From Youhaiella tibetensis (GTDB lineage: Bacteria > Pseudomonadota > Alphaproteobacteria > Rhizobiales > Devosiaceae): DNA of 64,000 nucleotides. Positions 39,975 to 49,116 of this stretch are shown piece by piece. Position 1 is the first letter of the stretch. Every line of letters starts with the position of its first letter. The notes beneath the pieces are model-generated. The model saw only the letters and a program-made list of their open reading frames with translations. It ran no database searches and was not told where the DNA came from. The translations under genes and the position numbers were made by a program. The DNA lies in contig NZ_CP041690.1 in NCBI RefSeq assembly GCF_008000755.1, forward strand, positions 3,762,501-3,826,500, read 5' to 3'.

Positions 39975-41323
39975 GCCTCGACCTTTGCCGGCGGCGGCTG
40001 CTCCGGGTCGGGCGCCGGCTCCGGCGGCACGGGGGCCGGCTTGGTGAAGTTCTGCGAGAGGGCATGGTAGATGCCGTGCGGCATGATGAGCCGCGACATG
40101 CCCGAGGCGATGAGGGAACTGAGCAGGATCGGGAAGATCAGCGCGTGGTCATTGGTCATCTCGGCCACGATCACCGCCGAGGTCAGCGGCGCCTGCACCA
40201 CGCCCGAGAGGTAGGACGCCATGAACAGCACCGCCAGCACGCCCACCGGCACCATGGGCATGAGCGGGGAGAGGTTGTAGGCAAGCCCCGCCCCCACCGC
40301 CAGGGACGGCGAGAAGATGCCGCCCGGAATGCCCGAGATTGCCGAAAGCCAGGTCGCCACCAGCTTGAGCGGCGCAAAGAGATGCGGCACCGCTTCGCCT
40401 GAAAGAATCTGCTTGGATTGTTCGTACCCGGTGCCGAAGACCGAGCCGTCCGCCGCGATGCCGCAGAGCGCCACGAGGAGCCCGCAGATGGCGGCGAATG
40501 CTATGGGCCAGCGCACGAGCCAGTTGCCCGCCCGCCCGGGCAGGCGCCCCGAGAACAGCACGACGAGGCGGCTGAAGACGCCGCCCAGCACGCCGCCTAC
40601 GACGCCGGCAAGCAGGATCGCCAGGTACTGCCAGCCGACCTCGAGCGTGCCGGTGGCAATGCCGAAATAGGTGTAGTCGCCCAGGAGAAACAGCGAGGTC
40701 AGCCCCGCCGCGATGACCGTGGCGAGCACCAGGATCGAAGTCTTGGCCTCGAACGAGCGGCTCATCTCCTCGATACCGAACATGATGCCGGCCAGGGGCG
40801 CGTTGAACGCGGCGGCGATGCCGGCCGATGCGCCGGCCAGCAACAGGCCGGGCTGGCGATGGGGCGCGAAGCGCGCCAGCGCATACATCGTCGAGCCGCC
40901 CACCTGCACGGTCGGCCCTTCGCGGCCTGCCGAGGCGCCGACGCCCAGCCCGAGGGTGAGCAGGACGATCTTGCCCAGCGCGATGCGGATGGAGACCAGC
41001 GCCGAGCGCGCCTCCGGATCCTGGAGCTTGCGCGCCGCCATCACCTGGGGAATGCCGCTGCCCTGGGCGCCCTGGAAATAGGTGCGGGTCAACCAGGCCG
41101 AAAAGGCGAAGCCCGCCGGCGTCAGCACCAGCGGCAGCAGCGGCCAGCGGGCATGGCCGGCAAAGAACAGGGACTGGGACCAGTCGGCCAGCTTGGCCAT
41201 GACCACCGCCATGACGCCGATGACGATGCCACCCATGACGAACAGGATCCGCCGTCGCCAGCGCGGCACGTAGCGGCGCATCCAATAGTCGACTTTCTGG
41301 CGGGGGGTGAGTTTTCGTTTCAT
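39971..41323 (-). CDS. ClC-family chloride channel/transporter
   Basis: 450-residue membrane protein with the three ClC selectivity motifs: GSGIPQV (about 89-95), the gating-Glu motif GREGPTVQVGG (about 130-140) and GIPGGIFSPSLAVGAG (about 325-340). Retained gating Glu suggests a proton-coupled antiporter or gated channel. About 12 helices are visible. A Pro/Glu-rich C-terminal tail ends the protein and no CBS domains follow. Start ATG 41323 (MKRKLTPRQK). Confidence 0.92.
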   Translation of the reverse strand: MKRKLTPRQKVDYWMRRYVPRWRRRILFVMGGIVIGVMAVVMAKLADWSQSLFFAGHARWPLLPLVLTPAGFAFSAWLTRTYFQGAQGSGIPQVMAARKLQDPEARSALVSIRIALGKIVLLTLGLGVGASAGREGPTVQVGGSTMYALARFAPHRQPGLLLAGASAGIAAAFNAPLAGIMFGIEEMSRSFEAKTSILVLATVIAAGLTSLFLLGDYTYFGIATGTLEVGWQYLAILLAGVVGGVLGGVFSRLVVLFSGRLPGRAGNWLVRWPIAFAAICGLLVALCGIAADGSVFGTGYEQSKQILSGEAVPHLFAPLKLVATWLSAISGIPGGIFSPSLAVGAGLAYNLSPLMPMVPVGVLAVLFMASYLSGVVQAPLTSAVIVAEMTNDHALIFPILLSSLIASGMSRLIMPHGIYHALSQNFTKPAPVPPEPAPDPEQPPPAKVEA

Positions 41324-41417
41324 CAGGCCGTAAGCTCCCGGATGCGGGACACCTAACAATCCTGAGCCGCCGGGGCCAGCCAAAACCGGCCCCGGAAGCG
41401 GATTAGTGCGCGCAAGC

Positions 41418-43943
41418 CTAGAGCTTGACGTTGCGCAGGCGCAGCGCGTTGCCGATGACGCTGACCGAGGAAAGGCTCATGGCGGCCGCCGCCACCATGG
41501 GCGACAGCAGCCAGCCGAAGAACGGGAACAGCACGCCTGCCGCCAGCGGAATACCCAGCGTATTGTAGCCGAAGGCGAACCAGAGGTTCTGCTTGATGTT
41601 GGAGAGCGTGGCTTCCGAGAGATGACGCGCCCGCACGATCGCCGAGAGGTCCCCCTGCATGAGGGTGATGCCGGCCGATTCGATGGCGACGTCCGCCCCG
41701 GTGCCCATGGCGATGCCGACATCGGCCGCGGCAAGGGCCGGACTGTCGTTGACCCCGTCCCCGGCCATGGCGACCTTGCGTCCCTTGGCCTTGAGGTCCT
41801 CGACCAGCCGGTGCTTGGCCTCCGGCGTCATGGCGGCTTCCACCCGGTCGATCCCCACCGCCTTGCCGACCGCGTCGGCCGGGCCGCGGGCGTCCCCGGT
41901 CGCCATGATCACCTCGATGCCGAGGCGCTGGAGCTCGCCGACCGCGGCCCTGGCAGTGGTCTTGATCGGGTCGGAAACCGTCACGAGGCCGATGAGCTTG
42001 CCGTCCTGGGCCAGAAGGATCGAGGTCCGGGCGCTGTTGGCAGCGCTGCTCATGAGGTCGAGATAGCGTTGCGGCACCGCGATGCCGAGGCTTTCCATGA
42101 GCGCAACGTTCCCCAGCGCCGCCGCCTGGCCGGCGACCGTGCCGGTGACGCCCTTACCGGTGACCGAATGGAAATCGGCAACCTCCAGCGAACGCGCGCC
42201 ACGCTGCTGGGCGCCCCGCTCGATCGCGGCGGCGATCGGATGAGCCGAGCCCCGCTCGAGCGCGGCGGCCACGGCCAGCACCCAGCCCTCATCGAACCCC
42301 TTGTCGGCGATGACGTCGCCGAGCGTAGGCTTGCCTTCGGTGAGGGTGCCGGTTTTGTCCACGATCAGGGTATCGATGCGCGCAAAGCCCTCGAGCGCCT
42401 TGGCATCTTTAACCAGCACGCCCGCATGGGCGCCCCGACCGGTCGAGACCATCACCGACATGGGCGTGGCCAGGCCCAGGGCACAGGGGCACGCGATGAT
42501 GAGCACCGAAACCGCCGCCAGGAGGGCATAGGCGATCTTGGGCTCGGGACCGAAGAACCACCAGATGCCGAAGCTGAGCACCGAAACGGCGATCACGGTG
42601 GGCACGAACCAGGAGGCCACCCTGTCGGCCAGCGCCTGGATGGGGGCACGGCTGCGCTGGGCCTTGGATACCAGCTCGACGATCTGGGAGAGCCGGGTCT
42701 CGGCGCCGACGCGCTCGGCCTTCATCACGAAGCTGCCTTCCCCGTTGAGCGTGCCGCCCGTGACGTCGACGCCGGCCGACTTCTCTGCGGGCACCGGCTC
42801 GCCGGTCAGCATCGATTCATCGACATAGGAGGAGCCCTCTACGACCGTGCCGTCGACGGGAACGGCATCCCCCGGCCGCACCCGCAGCAGGTCGCCCTGC
42901 CGGATGGCTTCGAGCGGCACGTCGGTTTCGACCCCGTTCTCGATGCGCCGCGCCGTCTTGGGGGCGAGGTCGAAGAGCGCGCGCAGCGCCTTGCCCGTCT
43001 GTTCGCGGGCGCGCAGCTCGAGCACCTGCCCCACGAAGACCAGCGTGATGATAACCGCCGCCGCTTCGAAATAAACGGGCGGAGCCCCGTTCATATGGGT
43101 CACCTCCATCGGGAAGATGCCCGGCAGCAGCACGGCGACGACCGAAAAGAGATAGGCAGCCCCCGTACCCAACCCGATCAGCGTCCACATGTTGGGCGAG
43201 CGGTTGACCAGTGACGACCAGGCTCGCCGGAAGAAGGGTTGCGCGGCCCAGAGCACCACCGGCGTTGCCAGCACGAGCTCGACCCAGCTCGCCAGCGGCT
43301 CCCCGATCCACTGGCGGAACGGCAGCCCCAGCATCGGACCCATCGAGAGCAGCAGCAGCGGCACGCTGAAGGCGGCGCTCACCCACATGCGGCGGGTGAA
43401 ATCCACCAGCTCGGGATTGGGCGCATCGTCCACCGGCACGCCCATCGGTTCGAGCGCCATGCCGCAGAGCGGGCAGTCGCCGGCCTCCTCGCGCACGATC
43501 TCGGGGTGCATCGGGCAGGTCCACTTGGTGCCCTTGGGCACGTGGGCGTGTTCCTGGGCATGGGCATGGCTGTGGCCATGCTGCCCCGGCATCAGCGGGG
43601 CATGCAGCGAAACCGGGGAGGCATCGAGGTATTTCGCCGGCTCGGTCTCGAATTTGGCCTGGCATCCCTGCGAGCAGAAGTAATAGCGCTTGCCTTCGTG
43701 CTTGCTCATCCATTTGGCTTTGGCGCGATCCACGCTCATGCCGCAGACCGGATCGGTGGCCTTGAGGTAATCCTGCGGCGCCGCTTCGAACTTGGCCTTG
43801 CATCCGGCGCTGCAGAACCCGAATTCGCGCCCCTCGTAACTCGCCTTGTGGGCGGTCTTTTCCATATCGACCGTCATGCCGCAGACCGGGTCGCGGGTAA
43901 TTGCGGGCGCAGCGGGGGTGGGATGGGTATTTTGCTCGTTCAT
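41418..43943 (-). CDS. copA: Copper-type P1B ATPase with tandem YHS domains
   Basis: 841-residue heavy-metal exporting ATPase. The N-terminus has two YHS metal-binding modules (about 17-58 and 62-105, each DPVCGM with a FC-x3-C), a His-rich stretch (119-133), then a TCPMHPEI...CPLCGM heavy-metal-binding segment. No classical GMTCxxC domain is seen. Core motifs: [10 protein letters not shown] (TM4), [28 protein letters not shown], and YN/MxxSS-type residues typical of Cu+ exporters. A MerR-type promoter lies upstream. Copper is most likely. Confidence 0.92.
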   Translation of the reverse strand: MNEQNTHPTPAAPAITRDPVCGMTVDMEKTAHKASYEGREFGFCSAGCKAKFEAAPQDYLKATDPVCGMSVDRAKAKWMSKHEGKRYYFCSQGCQAKFETEPAKYLDASPVSLHAPLMPGQHGHSHAHAQEHAHVPKGTKWTCPMHPEIVREEAGDCPLCGMALEPMGVPVDDAPNPELVDFTRRMWVSAAFSVPLLLLSMGPMLGLPFRQWIGEPLASWVELVLATPVVLWAAQPFFRRAWSSLVNRSPNMWTLIGLGTGAAYLFSVVAVLLPGIFPMEVTHMNGAPPVYFEAAAVIITLVFVGQVLELRAREQTGKALRALFDLAPKTARRIENGVETDVPLEAIRQGDLLRVRPGDAVPVDGTVVEGSSYVDESMLTGEPVPAEKSAGVDVTGGTLNGEGSFVMKAERVGAETRLSQIVELVSKAQRSRAPIQALADRVASWFVPTVIAVSVLSFGIWWFFGPEPKIAYALLAAVSVLIIACPCALGLATPMSVMVSTGRGAHAGVLVKDAKALEGFARIDTLIVDKTGTLTEGKPTLGDVIADKGFDEGWVLAVAAALERGSAHPIAAAIERGAQQRGARSLEVADFHSVTGKGVTGTVAGQAAALGNVALMESLGIAVPQRYLDLMSSAANSARTSILLAQDGKLIGLVTVSDPIKTTARAAVGELQRLGIEVIMATGDARGPADAVGKAVGIDRVEAAMTPEAKHRLVEDLKAKGRKVAMAGDGVNDSPALAAADVGIAMGTGADVAIESAGITLMQGDLSAIVRARHLSEATLSNIKQNLWFAFGYNTLGIPLAAGVLFPFFGWLLSPMVAAAAMSLSSVSVIGNALRLRNVKL

Positions 43944-43992
43944 GGACAGCTCCGTCGGCCGGGCTCACTGCCCGGCTTCATTCGTCCTGTCC

Positions 43993-44023
43993 GATGTAAG
44001 GCTTCCCATGATGGGAAGGTCAA
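43993..44023 (-). promoter_or_regulatory. CueR-type (MerR family) spacer promoter of copA
   Basis: On the minus strand: TTGACC (-35, 44023-44018), a long 19-base spacer and TACATC (-10, 43998-43993). The spacer contains CTTCCCAT-N-ATGGGAAG (44002-44018), the typical inverted repeat of copper regulator CueR. The stretched spacer is the diagnostic feature. The regulator itself is not in the window. Confidence 0.8.
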
Positions 44024-44103
44024 GGGCTCGACCGGACATTGCTCCCGCCCTGCCGAACGCTTTATCGTTCCAGCACAATCTCTCCAACAGGAAAGCATCG
44101 CCA

Positions 44104-44490
44104 ATGCCGATCCACTATCGCCTGGACCCGCATCCGGACGACGCCAGCCTCGGTGCCCTCTGGCGCGCCGCCTGGGAGGCCGAGCCTCCGCCAAGCTTCG
44201 CGCCCATCCTGGCCCGCAGCCTGGTTCATGTGGGCGCCTATGATGGCGAGGGCCTGGTGGGTTATCTCAATGTCGCCACCGATGGCGGCGTCCATGCCTT
44301 CCTGCTCGATCCCTCGGTCGATCCGCGCTACCGGCGGCAGGGCATCGCCACCGAGATGGTGCGGCTGGCCGGCGTTGCGGCGCGTGCGCGCGGCGCCCGA
44401 TGGCTGCATGTCGATTTCGAGCCGCACCTGGCGGCCTTTTACAAGGGTTGCGGTTTCCGCCCCACCCAGGCCGGCCTCATCCAGCTCTAG
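44104..44490 (+). CDS. GNAT-family N-acetyltransferase
   Basis: 128-residue acetyltransferase with the acetyl-CoA loop DPRYRRQGIATEMVRLAG (about 80-97), a GARWLHVDFEPHL beta strand, and FYKGCGFRPTQAGLIQL at the end. Substrate unknown. Start ATG 44104 is used because the open frame upstream has no family homology. It is divergent from the copper ATPase by about 160 bases. Confidence 0.88.
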   Translation: MPIHYRLDPHPDDASLGALWRAAWEAEPPPSFAPILARSLVHVGAYDGEGLVGYLNVATDGGVHAFLLDPSVDPRYRRQGIATEMVRLAGVAARARGARWLHVDFEPHLAAFYKGCGFRPTQAGLIQL

Positions 44491-44547
44491 CCACCTTGCC
44501 CGGCAACGCCAATTGCTGTTTGGATCACCCCAACAGGGAGGATCTAA

Positions 44548-45459
44548 ATGGCCATCGTCGGCGACGCTTACGAATACTACGAAAAGAAGTTCTACGAGTT
44601 GACGGTGCCGATCGCCGACCTCGAACTGCTCTTCGATACCGGCCGCTGGACCGAGGGGCCGGTCTGGTTCAGCGATGGCGGCTACCTGCTCTGGAGCGAC
44701 ATCCCCAACAACCGCATGCTGCGCTGGGTGCCGGACCTGGGCGTTTCGGTCTTCCGCACGCCATCCAACTACGTCAACGGCAACACCAGGGACCGCCAGG
44801 GCCGGCTGGTCTCGTGTTCGCACGGCGCCCGGGCGGTATTGCGCACCGAGGCTGACGGCACCATCACCACCATCGCCGACACTTATCGCGGCAAGCGGCT
44901 CAACTCGCCCAACGACGTGGTGGTCAAGTCCGACGGCACGATCTGGTTCACCGACCCCAATTACGGGATCATGTCCGACTACGAGGGCTACAAGGCCGAC
45001 ATGGAGCAGGCGGGTTGCTACGTCTACCGGTTCGACCCACGCGATGGCTCGCTCGAAGTGGTCATCGACGACTTCGAAAAGCCCAATGGGCTGGCCTTCT
45101 CGCCGGACGAAACCACGCTCTACGTCGTCGAGTCCGGCCGCAGCCACAACCCGGATTGCCCGGCTCATATCCGCCAGTTCTCGGTTTCCGCAGACAACGC
45201 CGTCTCCAACGGGCGCGTCTTCGTGGACGTCGGCAACGCCGACGGCCTGCGTCTGGATACGCAAGGCAATGTGTGGACGAGCGCCGGCGCCGGGGTGAAC
45301 TGTTACAACAGCGACGGGGTGGCGCTCGGGCGCATCAAGCTGCCCAACGCGGTCTCCAACCTCACCTTCGGTGGACCGCGCCGGAACCGGCTCTTCATCA
45401 CTTCGACCAATGCCGTCTATTCGGTTTTCGTCGCCGCCAGCGGTGCACAACACCCCTAA
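44548..45459 (+). CDS. SMP-30/gluconolactonase family hydrolase
   Basis: 303-residue six-bladed beta-propeller lactonase. Seen: GRWTEGPVWFSDGGYLLWSDIPNNRMLRW with the metal-binding Glu, NGNTRDRQGRLVSC, NSPNDVVVKSDGTIWFTDPNYGI with the conserved Asn-Asp, and KPNGLAFSPDETTLYVVESG, NADGLRLDTQGNVWTSAGAGV. Likely hydrolyses a sugar lactone. GGGAGG lies 8 bases before ATG 44548. Confidence 0.92.
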   Translation: MAIVGDAYEYYEKKFYELTVPIADLELLFDTGRWTEGPVWFSDGGYLLWSDIPNNRMLRWVPDLGVSVFRTPSNYVNGNTRDRQGRLVSCSHGARAVLRTEADGTITTIADTYRGKRLNSPNDVVVKSDGTIWFTDPNYGIMSDYEGYKADMEQAGCYVYRFDPRDGSLEVVIDDFEKPNGLAFSPDETTLYVVESGRSHNPDCPAHIRQFSVSADNAVSNGRVFVDVGNADGLRLDTQGNVWTSAGAGVNCYNSDGVALGRIKLPNAVSNLTFGGPRRNRLFITSTNAVYSVFVAASGAQHP

Positions 45460-45477
45460 CCCCATGTTGCCATGAGC

Positions 45478-45519
45478 AAAGACCCTCGATATGTTTTGAT
45501 GAACATATCGAGGGTCTTT
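45478..45519 (+). promoter_or_regulatory. Perfect 18-base inverted repeat before modA
   Basis: Arms AAAGACCCTCGATATGTT (45478-45495) and its exact complement (45502-45519) flank TTGATG; one base then separates it from the modA ATG at 45521. The core CGATATGTT...AACATATCG resembles ModE-type boxes. The only Shine-Dalgarno candidate, GAGGG, is inside the right arm, so the hairpin could also occlude translation. Confidence 0.7.
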
Positions 45520-45520
45520 C

Positions 45521-46267
45521 ATGCGTTTCCCGTTCAAGCTTGCCGCCATCGTCCTCAGCCTGAGCGTGGCGCTGCCGGCCCACGCCACCACCGTGAGCGT
45601 TGCGGTCGCCGCCAATTTCACCAAGGTCGCCGAAGAGATTGCCGCCGCCTTCAGGGCCAAGACCGGCGATGATGTCGAACTGAGCTTTGGCGCCACCGGC
45701 CAGCTCTATACCCAGATCACCCAGGGCGCCCCCTTCCAGGTGTTTCTCGCCGCCGATGACCAGCGCCCGCAAAAGGCGGTCGACGAAGGCCATGGCGTGG
45801 ACGGCACCGTCTTCACCTATGCGGTGGGCAAGCTCGTGCTTTACGGCGTTGCGGCGGACGTGACGGCGGGGGCGGACGTTCTCAAGGCCGGCAATTTCCA
45901 GAAACTGTCGATCGCCGACCCCGAGACCGCCCCCTACGGCGCCGCCGCCGTCGAGACGCTCAGGTCGCTCGATCTCTACGAGGCTCTCCAGCCCAAGATC
46001 GTCACCGCCCAGAACATCTCCCAGGCCCAGCAATTCGTCGAAAGCGGCAGCGCCGAACTCGGCTTCGTGGCGCTCAGCCAGGTGATCGGCGCGGACAAGG
46101 GCACCCAATGGCTCGTGCCGGCCGAGCTCTATGAGCCCATCCGACAGGATGCGGTGCTGCTCAAGACCGGCGAGAACGAGCCGGCGGCCAGGGCCTTCCT
46201 CGATTACCTGAAGAGCGACGAGGCCATCGCCATCATCAAGAAATCCGGCTACGAGGTCTCCCCCTGA
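45521..46267 (+). CDS. modA: Molybdate ABC transporter substrate-binding protein
   Basis: Periplasmic binding protein for molybdate/tungstate. The 248-residue product starts with a signal peptide (LAAIVLSLSVALPAHATT) and continues with the type 2 binding fold: VSVAVAANFTKVAEEIAAAF, VELSFGATGQLYTQITQGAPFQVFLAADDQRP, GGKLVLY-like AVGKLVLYGV, and SAELGFVALSQV, LKSDEAIAIIKKSGYEV. First gene of modABC. The start is immediately downstream of the long palindrome. Confidence 0.95.
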   Translation: MRFPFKLAAIVLSLSVALPAHATTVSVAVAANFTKVAEEIAAAFRAKTGDDVELSFGATGQLYTQITQGAPFQVFLAADDQRPQKAVDEGHGVDGTVFTYAVGKLVLYGVAADVTAGADVLKAGNFQKLSIADPETAPYGAAAVETLRSLDLYEALQPKIVTAQNISQAQQFVESGSAELGFVALSQVIGADKGTQWLVPAELYEPIRQDAVLLKTGENEPAARAFLDYLKSDEAIAIIKKSGYEVSP

Positions 46268-46383
46268 TCTGACCTCTTCCGGCAGGCGCGCCGCCACTTG
46301 CGTGGACGGCGTCCGAAAGGGCAGGGTGTTTGCCGGTTCCCCAGAACCTGCCAACCCCTGCCCAGTTCTTGAGGGAGCGCCCT

Positions 46384-47067
46384 TTGCTGGCTTTTTCCGA
46401 CCTCTGGCCCCCCATCGCGCTGACGCTCTCCCTGGCGAGCATCACCACGGCGATCCTGCTGGTGATCGGCACGCCCATTGCCTGGTGGCTGGCCCGCTCG
46501 CAATGGCGCTGGAAGGAGGCGGTGGGCGCGGTGGTCTCCCTGCCGCTGGTGCTGCCGCCGACCGTGCTCGGCTTCTACCTGCTGCTCATGCTCGGCCCCT
46601 ACGGCCCGGGCGGCGCCATTGCCGGGCTCTGGGGCGGACGAACCCTGGCGTTCTCGTTCTGGGGCCTGGTGATCGGGTCGGTGATCTATTCGATGCCCTT
46701 CGTGGTCCAGCCCATCCGCAATGCCTTCGAGGCCATGGGCAACCGGCCCATGGAAGTGGCGGCGACACTGCGCGCCTCCCCGCTCGACCGCTTCCTGACC
46801 GTCGCACTGCCCCTGGCGAGGCCCGGCTTCCTCTCGGGCGCCGTGCTGGGCTTTGCCCACACGGTCGGCGAGTTCGGCGTGGTGCTGATGATCGGCGGCA
46901 ACATTCCCGGCCAGACCAAGGTGCTCTCCATCGCCATCTACGATTATGTCGAGCGCCTGCAATGGATGGAGGCGCACATCCTCTCGCTGGGCATGGTGAT
47001 CTTCGCGTTCCTGGTGATCTTCATCACCCTGAGCATCGACAAGCGCGTGGCGCGGGTCCGGGCGTGA
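46384..47067 (+). CDS. modB: Molybdate ABC transporter permease
   Basis: Permease of about 227 residues with five or six helices and the EAA loop ([38 protein letters not shown]). Starts [22 protein letters not shown] 46384 is chosen because GGGAG lies 5 bases upstream. It lies 116 bases after modA, and its stop overlaps modC by GTGA. Confidence 0.93.
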   Translation: MLAFSDLWPPIALTLSLASITTAILLVIGTPIAWWLARSQWRWKEAVGAVVSLPLVLPPTVLGFYLLLMLGPYGPGGAIAGLWGGRTLAFSFWGLVIGSVIYSMPFVVQPIRNAFEAMGNRPMEVAATLRASPLDRFLTVALPLARPGFLSGAVLGFAHTVGEFGVVLMIGGNIPGQTKVLSIAIYDYVERLQWMEAHILSLGMVIFAFLVIFITLSIDKRVARVRA

Positions 47068-48137
47068 CCAGTCTTTCGGCCGCCTTCACCGGAGAACTGG
47101 GCGCCTTCCGGCTCGACGTGGCTTTCGACGCGCCGCTCGATGGGGTGACGGCGCTTTTCGGCCCGTCGGGGTCGGGCAAGACCACGGTGCTGCGCGCCAT
47201 TGCCGGACTCGAGCATCTAAAGGGTCGCTGCGCCCTGGGCCGCCACGTCTGGCAGGACGCCCTGCACTTCGTGCCCGTCCACAAGCGCGGCATCGGATAT
47301 GTGTTCCAGGAGCCGAGCCTCTTCCCGCACCTTTCGGTGCGGGCCAACCTGCTCTACGGCAACCACCGCGCCCGGGGCGCGCGGGCCATAACCTTCGATG
47401 CCGTGGTCGAACTGCTCAAGATCTGGAAGCTGCTCGACCGCGCCCCCGAACGGCTTTCGGGCGGCGAGCGCCAGCGCGTGTCGCTCGGACGCGCGCTGCT
47501 CAGCCAGCCGCGCCTGCTGCTCCTGGACGAGCCGATGTCGGCGCTGGACCGCGGCGCCAAGGAGGAGATCCTTCCCTATTTCGAGGCGCTCCATACCGCC
47601 CTCGGCCTGCCGATGATCCTGGTGAGCCACGACATCGCGGAGGTCGAACGGCTCGCCTCGCACATGCTGCTCATGTCCAACGGCAAGATCACCGCCTCCG
47701 GCCCGCTCAACGAACTGCTGACGCGCCCCGACCTGCCCTTCCATCAGAACCGGGACGCGGCGGCCGTGCTGACCGCCCGGGTCGTCGGCCAGGAGAGCGA
47801 CGGCCTGGCCGCGCTCGACATCGCCGGACAGCGGCTTCTCGTGGCCGGCGAAGCCGGTGCGCCGGGAGACGCGGTGCGCGTCCGGATCATGGCCCGCGAC
47901 GTGAGCCTTGCCGTCGAGCCGCCGTCCAGGACGACGATCCTCAATATCCTCAAGGCCGAAATCACCGCGATCGAGGCGCTGCGCGGTCCGGACGCGGCCG
48001 TCACGCTCGGCCTGGGGAACCAGACGCTGCTGGCCCGGATTACGCAGCGTTCGGTCGCCGCGCTTGATCTCAGGGTCGGCCAGCCGGTATTTGCTCAGGT
48101 CAAGGGAGTGGCGCTGGTGACGGGGCCGGCGCAGTGA
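47064..48137 (+). CDS. modC: Molybdate ABC transporter ATP-binding protein
   Basis: 357-residue ATPase. Walker [11 protein letters not shown]-loop [11 protein letters not shown], signature [16 protein letters not shown], Walker [12 protein letters not shown] and switch His SHDI are present. A C-terminal TOBE/Mop domain (about 285-355: [45 protein letters not shown]) binds oxyanion. GTG start overlaps modB stop. A long in-frame extension upstream crosses modB and is not used. Confidence 0.94.
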   Translation: MTSLSAAFTGELGAFRLDVAFDAPLDGVTALFGPSGSGKTTVLRAIAGLEHLKGRCALGRHVWQDALHFVPVHKRGIGYVFQEPSLFPHLSVRANLLYGNHRARGARAITFDAVVELLKIWKLLDRAPERLSGGERQRVSLGRALLSQPRLLLLDEPMSALDRGAKEEILPYFEALHTALGLPMILVSHDIAEVERLASHMLLMSNGKITASGPLNELLTRPDLPFHQNRDAAAVLTARVVGQESDGLAALDIAGQRLLVAGEAGAPGDAVRVRIMARDVSLAVEPPSRTTILNILKAEITAIEALRGPDAAVTLGLGNQTLLARITQRSVAALDLRVGQPVFAQVKGVALVTGPAQ

Positions 48138-48247
48138 CCAATCGATAAAATTTTGAGGAAATATCGAACGCTTTCGACCAAGGTCGCCCTCGACTCCATC
48201 CCCTGGTCCGCTTAAGCCTCGTTCAACCGCAAAAAGGGTATTGATCT

Positions 48248-49099
48248 ATGAAGCTTCTTCGCGTGGGCGCCACGGGCGCCGAACGGCCTGCCATCCTGGC
48301 AGCCGATGGGACGATCCGTGATCTTTCGAGCGTGGTTCCCGACATTGCCGGCAACGTGCTGACCCCCGAGGGCCTCGCCCGCATCCGCGCGGTGGATGCC
48401 ACCAAGCTTCCCGTGATCGACGCCTCGACCCGCATCGGCCCCTGCGTGGGCAATGTCGGCAAGTTCATCTGCGTGGGTCTCAACTATGCCGACCACGCCG
48501 CCGAGACCGGTGCTGCCATTCCGGCCGAGCCCATCCTCTTCATGAAGGCCACCAGCGCCATCTGCGGCCCCAACGACAATGTCATCCTGCCCAAGAACAC
48601 CCTGAAGCCCGACTGGGAAGTCGAGCTGGGCGTGATCATCGGCAAGGAAGCGCGCTATGTCGATGAGAAGGACGCCCTCGACCACGTGGCCGGCTATTGC
48701 GTGGTCAACGATCTCTCCGAGCGGAATTTCCAGACCGAGCGCGGCGGCCAGTGGACCAAGGGCAAGTCGGCCGACACCTTCGGCCCCATCGGCCCCTGGC
48801 TGGTGACGCGCGACGAGGTCGCCGATCCGCAGAACCTCAAGATGTGGCTGGAGGTGGACGGCCACCGCTACCAGGACGGCTCGACCAAGACCATGATCTT
48901 CGGCGTGCAGTACCTGGTGCACTACATCTCCCAGTTCATGAGCCTGCAGCCGGGCGACGTGATCACCACCGGCACCCCGCCGGGCGTCGGCATGGGCATC
49001 AAGCCCGAGCCCATCTGGCTCAAGCCGAACCAGACCATGCACCTGGGCATCGAGGGCCTGGGCGAGCAGACCCAGCTCACCGTCCCCTATAGCGGCTGA
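48248..49099 (+). CDS. Fumarylacetoacetate hydrolase family protein
   Basis: 283-residue FAH-superfamily hydrolase. Seen: KFICVGLNYADHAAETGA, EPILFMKATSAICGPNDNV, the metal-binding segment PDWEVELGVIIGKEARYVDE with three acidic ligands, CVVNDLSERNFQTERGGQWTKGKSADTFGPIGPWLV, and GDVITTGTPPGVGMG. The closest functional class is 2,4-diketo-3-deoxy-sugar-acid hydrolases (L-fuconate pathway) or ureidoglycolate lyase-like enzymes; substrate not established. Confidence 0.9.
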   Translation: MKLLRVGATGAERPAILAADGTIRDLSSVVPDIAGNVLTPEGLARIRAVDATKLPVIDASTRIGPCVGNVGKFICVGLNYADHAAETGAAIPAEPILFMKATSAICGPNDNVILPKNTLKPDWEVELGVIIGKEARYVDEKDALDHVAGYCVVNDLSERNFQTERGGQWTKGKSADTFGPIGPWLVTRDEVADPQNLKMWLEVDGHRYQDGSTKTMIFGVQYLVHYISQFMSLQPGDVITTGTPPGVGMGIKPEPIWLKPNQTMHLGIEGLGEQTQLTVPYSG

Positions 49100-49116
49100 A
49101 CCAGGTTTCGCCGGCC

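Noticed and set aside
41406-43214. 602-codon open frame on the plus strand
   Set aside because: Antisense shadow of the copper ATPase gene.
46302-48137. One long frame through modB and modC
   Set aside because: The modC product starts at GTG 47064; the upstream part is a shadow of modB in another phase, so there is no ModB-ModC fusion.
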